Positions 58,098 to 64,000 of a stretch of 64,000 nt of DNA are shown here, piece by piece (the stretch's first letter is position 1; each line of letters opens with the position of its first letter). The DNA comes from Myxococcota bacterium (GTDB lineage: Bacteria > Myxococcota_A > UBA9160 > SMWR01). A program made the position numbers and the translations under genes. The stretch is taken from contig JBCCEW010000011.1 in the NCBI GenBank assembly GCA_039030075.1, positions 1 through 64,000 on the forward strand. The letters run 5' to 3'. The notes beneath the pieces are model-generated. The model was not told where the DNA came from. It saw only the letters and a list, made by a program, of their open reading frames with translations, and ran no database searches.

Positions 58098-58400
58098 ATG
58101 CAACGCGTCGAAGGTCCGCAGACCCCCTTCGAGGTCTACTGCTACCAGTGCCAGGTCACGTTCCCGGCGGAGACCCGACGCTGCCTGCACTGTGGTGCCA
58201 AGGTGGGCGCCCGCGGCATGGGGCAGCGCTTCGAGCCGGTTCCCGCTTCGGAACACGGCACCGGCCCGCCCTCCCCCCAGGACGTCCTGGAGGAGGAAGA
58301 GGCCGAGAGCCGCACCCAGCTGGCGCGCCGCTTCGGCGGGCTGGCCGTGTGGGGGCTGATCGCGCTCAGCGCCATCCTCACCCGACTCTGCGGCGGCTGA
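58098..58400 (+). CDS. Small zinc-ribbon-like membrane protein
   Basis: 100 residues. YCYQCQVTFPAETRRCLHCG forms a four-Cys zinc ribbon, a polar linker follows, and a C-terminal hydrophobic helix (about 82-97) anchors it. TATGCT (58081-58086) may be its -10. No family was recognised. Confidence 0.78.
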   Translation: MQRVEGPQTPFEVYCYQCQVTFPAETRRCLHCGAKVGARGMGQRFEPVPASEHGTGPPSPQDVLEEEEAESRTQLARRFGGLAVWGLIALSAILTRLCGG

Positions 58401-58444
58401 GGCGGGCGCTGCCTGGGGCTCGGGAAACCGGGTAGCCTGGGCCC

Positions 58445-59935
58445 ATGGGCGAGCAGAACACTCGGCTCGCGCTGCTGCGCCTCTCCGGCGAGATCGGCAT
58501 CAAGGCCCGCGCTACCCGCATGCGGTTTCGCAAGCGGTTGATCCAGAACCTGCGCGACGCCCTGGGCTACGCGGGAATGCACCAGCGCGTCGAGGTCTCC
58601 CACGACCGTCTCTACATCGCGCTCCCGGACGCGATCGAGCTCGACGACCATCCGTTGACCCACGTCTTCGGGGTCTCCTCCCTGTCGCTGGTCGAGCGGC
58701 ATCCGATCACCGACCTCGACGGCGTGGTCCAGACCGGGGCGGCGCTCTTCCGCGACGCTGTGCGGGGTCGCCGCTTCGCCGTGCGTGCCCGCCACGTCGG
58801 GCGCCGAGGCCGAGCCGAGATCCGCAGCCGCGACGTCGAGCACGCCCTGGGCGCCCTGCTCCTCCCGCTCTCGGCGGGCGTCGACCTGCGCCAGCCCGAG
58901 GTGGTGCTCGGCATCGAGCTGCTCGAGGACGCCACCGCCTTCTTCCACGAGGGCGCGAAGGGGCCGGGGGGCCTGCCCGTCGGCGTCGAAGGACGCGCCG
59001 TCGCGCTGCTCTCGGGCGGCTTCGACTCCGCCGTCGCGGCCTGGCAGATCCAGAAGCGCGGGGTCGAGTGCGACTACGTGTTCTGCAACCTCGGCGGCGC
59101 CCAGCATCTGCAGGAGGTGCTGCCCGTGGCGAAGTCGCTGGCCGCGCGCTGGTCCTACGGCTGCCGGCCGAAGCTCCACGTCGTCGACTTCGAGGCGATC
59201 ACCGCCGCGATCCAGGAACACACGGCCACCCGCTATTGGCAGCTCGTGCTGAAGCGCCTGATGCTGCGAACCGCCGAGGCCATCGCCCTCTCCAACCGGG
59301 CCCAGGCGATCGTTACCGGGGACGCCGTCGGGCAGGTGTCCTCCCAGACCCTCGCCAACCTCGACGTGGTCTCGCGCGCGGCGGAGATGACCGTGCTGCG
59401 ACCGCTGGTGAGCTTCGACAAGCAGGAGATCACCGCGCTGGCGACGGCGATCGGGACGTACGAACTCTCGAAGCGCGTGCGTGAGTACTGCGCCCTCGTC
59501 CCGACGAAGCCCGCCACCCGGGCGAGCCTCTCCCGCGTCGAAGCGGAAGAGTCACAGCTGCCGCCCGGCCTGTTGGCCCGCGCCCTCGACGAGCGCATGG
59601 TCGTCGAGCTGCATCGCATCGATCCGGATCTCGAGAACGCCCCGTCGTTCTCGGTGGAACGCGTGCCCGAGGACGCGCTGCTCCTCGACCTGCGGCCGGT
59701 GGCCCAGTATCGGAACGGCCACCACCCGGACGCCCTGCACCTCGATTTCGAGCAGGCGCTGTCCGCGTATCCGAGCTTCGATCGTGCGCGCCGCTACGTG
59801 CTCTCCTGCGAGTACGGTCTGCTCTCGGCCCAGCTGGCCGAACGCATGCGTCGCGTAGGTTTCGAAGCACACCACTTCCGCGGGGGCCAGCGAGCGCTGA
59901 TGAAGCAGGCGACGAGCAGGGGCTCAGCCGAGTAG
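58445..59935 (+). CDS. thiI: tRNA 4-thiouridine synthetase ThiI with rhodanese domain
   Basis: 496 residues. The N-terminal NFLD/THUMP region is followed by the PP-loop ALLSGGFDSAVAAW, then RAQAIVTGDAVGQVSSQTLA, and the C-terminal rhodanese-like domain has the Cys loop YVLSCEYGLLSAQLAE. ThiI makes s4U in tRNA and supplies sulfur for thiazole. The ATG follows TAGCCT (58433-58438) by 6 nt, a leaderless-type start. Confidence 0.95.
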   Translation: MGEQNTRLALLRLSGEIGIKARATRMRFRKRLIQNLRDALGYAGMHQRVEVSHDRLYIALPDAIELDDHPLTHVFGVSSLSLVERHPITDLDGVVQTGAALFRDAVRGRRFAVRARHVGRRGRAEIRSRDVEHALGALLLPLSAGVDLRQPEVVLGIELLEDATAFFHEGAKGPGGLPVGVEGRAVALLSGGFDSAVAAWQIQKRGVECDYVFCNLGGAQHLQEVLPVAKSLAARWSYGCRPKLHVVDFEAITAAIQEHTATRYWQLVLKRLMLRTAEAIALSNRAQAIVTGDAVGQVSSQTLANLDVVSRAAEMTVLRPLVSFDKQEITALATAIGTYELSKRVREYCALVPTKPATRASLSRVEAEESQLPPGLLARALDERMVVELHRIDPDLENAPSFSVERVPEDALLLDLRPVAQYRNGHHPDALHLDFEQALSAYPSFDRARRYVLSCEYGLLSAQLAERMRRVGFEAHHFRGGQRALMKQATSRGSAE

Positions 59936-60334
59936 GTGCACCGCCACGCGCCGCCGGCGCGGACCGTCGAACTCGAAGAGCCAGATCGCCTGCCAGGTGC
60001 CGAGCAACAGGGCGCCCTCGTGGATCGGGATCACCTCCGAGGGGCCGAGCGCCGAGGCCTTCACGTGGGCGTGGGCGTTGTCGTCCTTGCGGTCGTGCAG
60101 CCAGTCGTTCTGCGTCGGGAAGATCGCCTCGAAGCCGTCGATCACGTCCTGCCCGATGTTCGGGTCGGCGGTCTCGTTGACGACGACGGCGCAGGTCGAG
60201 TGCAGGACCATGACCTGACACTGCCCATGCTGGAGACCGCTCTGGGCCACGATCTTCTGGACGCGCTCGGTGATGTCGAAGGACTGCTGCGGCGCCGTCG
60301 TCTCGAGCTCGAAGAACTCGGTTCCCCCGGCCAT
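59924..60334 (-). CDS. YjbQ-family protein
   Basis: 136 residues. VMVLHSTCAVVVNETADPNI, HAHVKASALGPSEVIPIHEG and ALLLGTWQAIWLFEFDGPRR are family features, with His/Thr-Cys near the active site. YjbQ family members have been reported to have thiamin phosphate synthase activity, and the gene meets thiI with a 12-bp 3' overlap. Its ATG overlaps the PNPOx stop (TGATG). Confidence 0.93.
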   Translation of the reverse strand: MAGGTEFFELETTAPQQSFDITERVQKIVAQSGLQHGQCQVMVLHSTCAVVVNETADPNIGQDVIDGFEAIFPTQNDWLHDRKDDNAHAHVKASALGPSEVIPIHEGALLLGTWQAIWLFEFDGPRRRRVAVHLLG

Positions 60335-60885
60335 CAGCTTCCTCCTCGCAGGCCCGGCAGACCGTCCAGGCTCTTGGCGTTGAACTCGCGCGCGTACTTC
60401 TCGAGCGTCGCGTCGTCGTGGCGGTCGGTCCACAGGTGAAGCTGGCGTCGATCCCCGACGTAGCTGTACTCGGGGACGCCGTACCCACACGAATCGGACA
60501 CGCGATCGACCTTCACCCGGAGGATCGTGCGCGCGTTCCGGTAGTCGCCGAAGTGGGCGTAGAGCGCGTCCCAATCGGCGTCGCCCGGCTCGATCACCTC
60601 TCCGCGACCGTGCAGACGCAGGATCCGCGGCGGGCCTTCGAACGCGCAGAACATCAGCACGATGCGACCGTTCTCCCGGACGTGGGCCACGGTTTCGATG
60701 CCGCTGCCCATCAGGTCGAGGTAGGCCACCGTGTGCTCGTCGAGGATGGCGAGCCCTTCCAGGCCCTTCGGCGAGAGATTGACGAGACCCTCGTCGGCCC
60801 GCGGCGCCGTCGCCACGAAGAAGACGTGCTGCTTGCGGATGAAACCCGCGTTGCGAGCGTCGATGCCGTCGAAGACCTTGCCCAT
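60334..60885 (-). CDS. Pyridoxamine-5'-phosphate-oxidase-like (PNPOx) protein
   Basis: 183 residues. VFFVATAPRADEGLVNLSPKG, VAYLDLMGSGIETVAHVREN and RILRLHGRGEVI are a split-barrel PNPOx pattern (FMN or F420 binder). GGAGGAGGCAGGG precedes the ATG, favouring this start over the one five codons upstream. Operon with yjbQ. Confidence 0.88.
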   Translation of the reverse strand: MGKVFDGIDARNAGFIRKQHVFFVATAPRADEGLVNLSPKGLEGLAILDEHTVAYLDLMGSGIETVAHVRENGRIVLMFCAFEGPPRILRLHGRGEVIEPGDADWDALYAHFGDYRNARTILRVKVDRVSDSCGYGVPEYSYVGDRRQLHLWTDRHDDATLEKYAREFNAKSLDGLPGLRGGS

Positions 60886-60972
60886 CCCTGCCTCCTCCAC
60901 GGTGTGGACCGGGCGCAGCGGGAAGGTAGCGGCTTGCGATCCCCGCCAGCGCCGGGGGTGCTCCCGCGTGGC

Positions 60973-61632
60973 TCAGGGCGCGGCGTCGAGGCGCTCGAGC
61001 AGGGCGTCCCGCTCGTCGGGGGACATCTCGCGCAGGCGTTCCCAGGCCTGTCGCAGCCGCTTCTGTTCGTCGGGCGGGAGGTCGCGGAAGCGCTCGGCGT
61101 TCCGGCGGATACGCGCGCGCTCGGTTCCGTCGAGGCTGCGCAAGGTCTCGAGCCGCTCGCGCAGGGCCTGCTGTTCCTCGACCGGCAGCGACCGGTAGCG
61201 CATCACACGCTCGCGCAGGGCGCGTCGTTCCTCTTCGGGCAGCGCGCGCATCCGCTGCTGCAGCGCCCGCCGTTCGGCGGGATCGAGTCCACCGAGATCG
61301 CGGGCGAGCGCGCGGCGGTCTTCCTGGGAGAGATTCCAGAAGCGGTGACGCATGCGGCGCTGGACGCGTTCGCGTTCGTCCGCAGGCAGCTCGCCCAGGA
61401 AGGCCCGATAGCGCTCGCGCATCTTCCGGCGCTCGTCGGGCCCGGCCTGCTGCCAGCGCTGGCGCAGTCGTTGCCGGAGCTCGCGGCGCTCCGCCGGTGT
61501 CGCGTTGCGCCAGCGCTCGCGCAGCTCGGTCGCGCGAGGGCGTTCGTCCTCGGCCCACGCAGCGCTCGACGGTACGAGCCCGACCCACCAGACGGCGAGC
61601 AGAAACGCGACGAAGAAACGACGGCGCGTCAT
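60973..61632 (-). CDS. Periplasmic DUF3106 protein
   Basis: 219 residues with a signal peptide (VAFLLAVWWVGLVPSSAAWA). The mature part consists of about ten amphipathic units of 15-19 residues, each starting L(P/S)xxER(R/E) and Arg/Glu-rich: LPADERERV, LDPAERRAL, LPEEERRAL and similar. It resembles Spy/CpxP-type stress proteins. It is the third gene of the sigma/anti-sigma operon, with an ATGA overlap. Confidence 0.88.
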   Translation of the reverse strand: MTRRRFFVAFLLAVWWVGLVPSSAAWAEDERPRATELRERWRNATPAERRELRQRLRQRWQQAGPDERRKMRERYRAFLGELPADERERVQRRMRHRFWNLSQEDRRALARDLGGLDPAERRALQQRMRALPEEERRALRERVMRYRSLPVEEQQALRERLETLRSLDGTERARIRRNAERFRDLPPDEQKRLRQAWERLREMSPDERDALLERLDAAP

Positions 61633-62363
61633 CCGCTGCGTTCCTCCTCGAGGGAGAGCCAGGCTTCGAGCAGTTCGAGGTTCGCGATCACTTCGAGATC
61701 GCGGACGGTCTCGAGCTCGATCGCCAAAGCGAGCTCCTCGTCCGAAGGCTCCGCCGGGGCGCTCGAGGGCGCGGACTCCGCGCGGGCGAGGGAGGTGGCG
61801 TCAGTCGCCGGCCTCGGATCCGGAACCGGCGGGACCAACCGCGGCTCGGGAAGGCTCGGTTCCGATCCTTCGACGTCCGAGGCTTCGGGCGGAGGCGCGG
61901 GCTCCCGTGCCACTTCGACCGGCGGCTTCGGCGCGGGCGCTTCCGGGGTCGGCACCACCGGCGACTCGTCGCGCGCGATCGGCGGCGGCGTGGGTGTGGA
62001 ACCCGGGTCGCGACCGAAGGCGAGGTAGAGCGCCAGCAAAGCCGCGGCCGCGGCACTCGCCGCGAGCCAGCGTTCGGGTCGACGGCGGCGCGGCGCGGCG
62101 CCGCGTGCCCGCGACGGCGCTGGAGCCGTCGCGACGGCGTCTCGCTCGGCGGCGATGCGTTCCTGCAGACGGTCCCAGCGGGTCGCCTCCACATCGGGCA
62201 GGGGCAGCGTGCCCAGCGCGTGGTCGACGTTCTCGAGGGCATCGAGCGCGGCGGCGCACTCGGCGCAGGATTCCAGGTGCGCTTCGACCTCGGCGGATCG
62301 GGCCGCAGCCAACTCTCCGTCGAGCCACGCCGAGAGCTCTTCGTGGACGTGCCGTTCGCTCAT
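61629..62363 (-). CDS. Transmembrane anti-sigma factor (zf-HC2)
   Basis: 244 residues. The cytoplasmic ZAS motif is HEELSAWLDGEL ... HLESCAECAAAL (HxxxCxxC). A transmembrane helix (about 100-115) precedes a Pro/Glu-rich periplasmic region with no recognised fold. It should hold the ECF sigma factor until an envelope signal. Overlaps the sigma gene (ATGA). Confidence 0.92.
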   Translation of the reverse strand: MSERHVHEELSAWLDGELAAARSAEVEAHLESCAECAAALDALENVDHALGTLPLPDVEATRWDRLQERIAAERDAVATAPAPSRARGAAPRRRRPERWLAASAAAAALLALYLAFGRDPGSTPTPPPIARDESPVVPTPEAPAPKPPVEVAREPAPPPEASDVEGSEPSLPEPRLVPPVPDPRPATDATSLARAESAPSSAPAEPSDEELALAIELETVRDLEVIANLELLEAWLSLEEERSG

Positions 62364-62971
62364 GAGCTCGCCTCCGGGACCGGCGGTTGCGTCTCTCCGA
62401 CTCGGGGCAGCTTCGCGGCGAGTGCGGTCCGGGCTCGATGCACCAACGCTTTCACGGCCTTCTCCGAGGTATCGAGCGCCTCTGCCACCTCCGCGTAGGA
62501 CAGGCCCTCGACCGAGGCCAGCCAGAGCGCCGAGCGCTGTCGCTCGGGCAGCTTCCGCAGGGCAGCATCGACACTCTCCGAAAGGCGTCGCGCATCGACG
62601 ACCTCGTCGACGGCCGGCAGCGCCGACCCCAGCTCGGGAGCCTCGGGCGCATCCGTGCTGTCGTGAGGATCGCGACGGCGCGGGCGGCGCAGCTCGTTCC
62701 AGGCCAGGTTCGTGGCGATGCGGTAGAGCCAGGTCGAGAAGCGGGCGTCGGGTCGGTAGCGCTCGCGGGCGCGGTATACGCGCAAGAAGGACTCCTGGAG
62801 GAGCTCCTCGGCGCTGGCTGCGTCGGTCACCAGGCGCTCGAGGTAGCGCAAGAGGGGCCGTGACCAGCGCTCGAAGAGCGTTTCGAAGGCGGACTCATCG
62901 CCCGCGGCGAACGCCAGCATCAGCTGGACGTCTTCGTCGGGATGCCGGGCGCGCGCCTCCACTGCCTCCAT
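62360..62971 (-). CDS. ECF RNA polymerase sigma factor
   Basis: 203 residues. Region 2: FETLFERWSRPLLRYLERLV ... AEELLQESFLRVYRAR and TWLYRIATNLAWNELRR; region 4: LPERQRSALWLASVEGLSYA, EVAEALDTSEKAVKALVHRA. The operon order sigma, anti-sigma, DUF3106 suggests envelope stress. A TTTCCGA/TCGGAAA inverted repeat lies 32 nt upstream. Confidence 0.95.
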   Translation of the reverse strand: MEAVEARARHPDEDVQLMLAFAAGDESAFETLFERWSRPLLRYLERLVTDAASAEELLQESFLRVYRARERYRPDARFSTWLYRIATNLAWNELRRPRRRDPHDSTDAPEAPELGSALPAVDEVVDARRLSESVDAALRKLPERQRSALWLASVEGLSYAEVAEALDTSEKAVKALVHRARTALAAKLPRVGETQPPVPEASS

Positions 62972-63002
62972 CGAACCCGTTTCGGCCCTCCGGGTTGCGG
63001 TC

Positions 63003-63018
63003 TTTCCGAGATCGGAAA
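63003..63018. promoter_or_regulatory. Palindrome upstream of the ECF sigma gene
   Basis: TTTCCGA-GA-TCGGAAA is a perfect inverted repeat 32-47 nt before the sigma start codon, at a position suitable for an operator or for -35 overlap. Its GGAAA resembles a weak ECF -35. Confidence 0.4.
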
Positions 63019-63048
63019 CTCCCCGCAGGGGATCCAGGCGGGCAGGGC

Positions 63049-63864
63049 TCAGGCCTGGAGCCGCTCCAGAAATGCGATCACGTTCTCATTGAAGGCGGCG
63101 GGATCGTCGAGATTCGTGATGTGCCCGGCGCCGGCCATCATCACGCGTTGTGCGGCCGGCAGGCGCGTCTCGAGCACTTCCGCGGCCCGCAGGTAGGCGT
63201 CGTCCTTCTCGCCGATGATCACCAGCGCCGGCATCGTCAGTTCGCCCAGCCGGTCCATGACCTGGCTCGCCGGCCCCGCCACGCGCCGGGCGAAGTTCGC
63301 GATGCCGTGGGGCTGCTGGGCCGCGATCGCCGCGGCCGCGGCGCGAGCGACGTCGCTGTCGGGGCGCAGGCCGACCATCGTCGACGCCGCTTTGCCAGAG
63401 ACGAAGGCCTCCATGCCGCGGGTCTCGACGAAGGAAGCCGTCCGCTCGACCATCTTCTCCCAGCGCGCCTGGGCCTCGGGATTCTTGAAGCCCGGCCCCG
63501 TGTCGACCAGCAACAGGCCGCGGACACGCTCCGGGTTCCGCAGCGCCAGGTGCAGCGAAGCCAATCCGCCGAACGAGAGCCCACCGAGCACGGCCGGTGT
63601 GTCGCCGACGGTGGCGTCGAGGACGCGGCCGAGATCGTCGAGGACCGCGTCCAGGTGATAGGCGTCGGGATCCTCCGGCGCGTCGGAGAGACCGTGTCCG
63701 CGGTAGTCCCAGAGCACGACGCGCGCCCCGGCCGCCACGAAGGGCTCGACCTGGGGACGCCAGTTCTCGTGGGTGGTCGAGAGCGCGCAGCTCAGCACCA
63801 CGGGCAGGCCCTCGCCGTGCACCTCGGCGTAGACCGCGTGGCCATCGGAGGTCTCGACTTTCAC
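63049..63864 (-). CDS. Alpha/beta hydrolase
   Basis: 271 residues. VVLSCALSTTHENW (oxyanion region), VVLWDYRGHGLSDAP, nucleophile GGLSFGGLAS and MMAGAGHITNLDDPAAFN with the catalytic His match 3-oxoadipate enol-lactonase-like hydrolases. The substrate is unknown. The GTG start overlaps the upstream stop (GTGA). Confidence 0.92.
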   Translation of the reverse strand: MKVETSDGHAVYAEVHGEGLPVVLSCALSTTHENWRPQVEPFVAAGARVVLWDYRGHGLSDAPEDPDAYHLDAVLDDLGRVLDATVGDTPAVLGGLSFGGLASLHLALRNPERVRGLLLVDTGPGFKNPEAQARWEKMVERTASFVETRGMEAFVSGKAASTMVGLRPDSDVARAAAAAIAAQQPHGIANFARRVAGPASQVMDRLGELTMPALVIIGEKDDAYLRAAEVLETRLPAAQRVMMAGAGHITNLDDPAAFNENVIAFLERLQA

Positions 63865-64000
63865 GAGCGCTCCAGCTGCTGCTGCAGCGCCTTCGCCATC
63901 TCGTCGAGCTGGTCGCGCATGGCGCCCTTGATGGTGAACTCGGGCACCAGCCCCTTCGTCTTGCCTTCCATCTGCAGTCGCACGCGCGTGCTGTCGCCCC
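63861..64000 (-). CDS. Partial SRPBCC-like protein (C-terminus)
   Basis: The last 45 residues are visible: GDSTRVRLQMEGKTKGLVPE then FTIKGAMRDQLDEMAKALQQ, ending LERS. The Arg/Val-rich strand and long C-terminal helix resemble SRPBCC/polyketide-cyclase family proteins. The gene runs off the window end, so the family is only a guess. Confidence 0.6.
   Translation of the reverse strand, partial: GDSTRVRLQMEGKTKGLVPEFTIKGAMRDQLDEMAKALQQQLERS

Overview
The window is very GC-rich (roughly 68-70% by eye) and gene-dense, with many ATGA, GTGA and TGATG start/stop overlaps. It comes from a Gram-negative bacterium: it encodes a Pal lipoprotein, many small lipoproteins with lipoboxes, and a monofunctional transglycosylase. 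Split cofG/cofH genes for deazaflavin (F420) synthesis, two GFA proteins, two glutathione S-transferases, crotonase and CaiB enzymes, an XPD-type helicase fused to an exonuclease and many GTG/TTG starts together suggest a deltaproteobacterium-like lineage (Myxococcota, Desulfobacterota or Binatota relatives). That placement is inference. No phage, insertion sequence, CRISPR array, rRNA or tRNA was recognised.

Layout. 1-3.5 kb: a poly-C-flanked edge, a secreted protein of 481 residues made almost entirely of tandem repeats, and a divergent sigma-54 activator. Between the two lie a near-perfect -24/-12 promoter and two palindromes 44 bp apart; this is the best candidate for an undescribed system. 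3.5-16.6 kb: rpmB, a Mre11/Rad50-like pair with a beta-rich apex instead of a zinc hook, a MATE exporter, a histidine phosphatase, YchF, a phosphodiesterase, two tandem DsbA-fold proteins, a split-barrel protein that may use F420, and a thioesterase-like gene. 16.8-40.6 kb: mostly short single genes, namely small lipoproteins, small membrane proteins, DUF1330, DUF1801, DUF2087, DUF427, DUF488, DUF1761 and DUF5329 types, a truncated haemoglobin, a CAP-domain lipoprotein, a HAF-repeat propeller, a DyP peroxidase, MOSC and TrmO, a GDPD, a TauE-type exporter, lipases, DoxX, and an RRM protein with a long structured leader and a clear terminator.

40.7-56.7 kb: acyl-CoA and cofactor metabolism. A crotonase is followed by a cofG-cofH-GST operon with an unusual cluster of inverted repeats upstream, then folB, an ArgD-like aminotransferase, a CaiB CoA-transferase with a GST, an operon of exonuclease-helicase plus two short-chain dehydrogenases, and a thiamine-diphosphate lyase. 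56.8-64 kb: pal, thiI meeting yjbQ, a PNPOx protein, an ECF sigma / anti-sigma / DUF3106 envelope-stress operon, an alpha/beta hydrolase and the tail of an SRPBCC-like protein.

Regulation. Thirteen genes start 6-8 nt after a TA-N3-T hexamer without a separate Shine-Dalgarno site, which suggests that leaderless transcripts are common here. Other genes carry clear GGAGG sites. Three convergent pairs share one CTAG as both stop codons.
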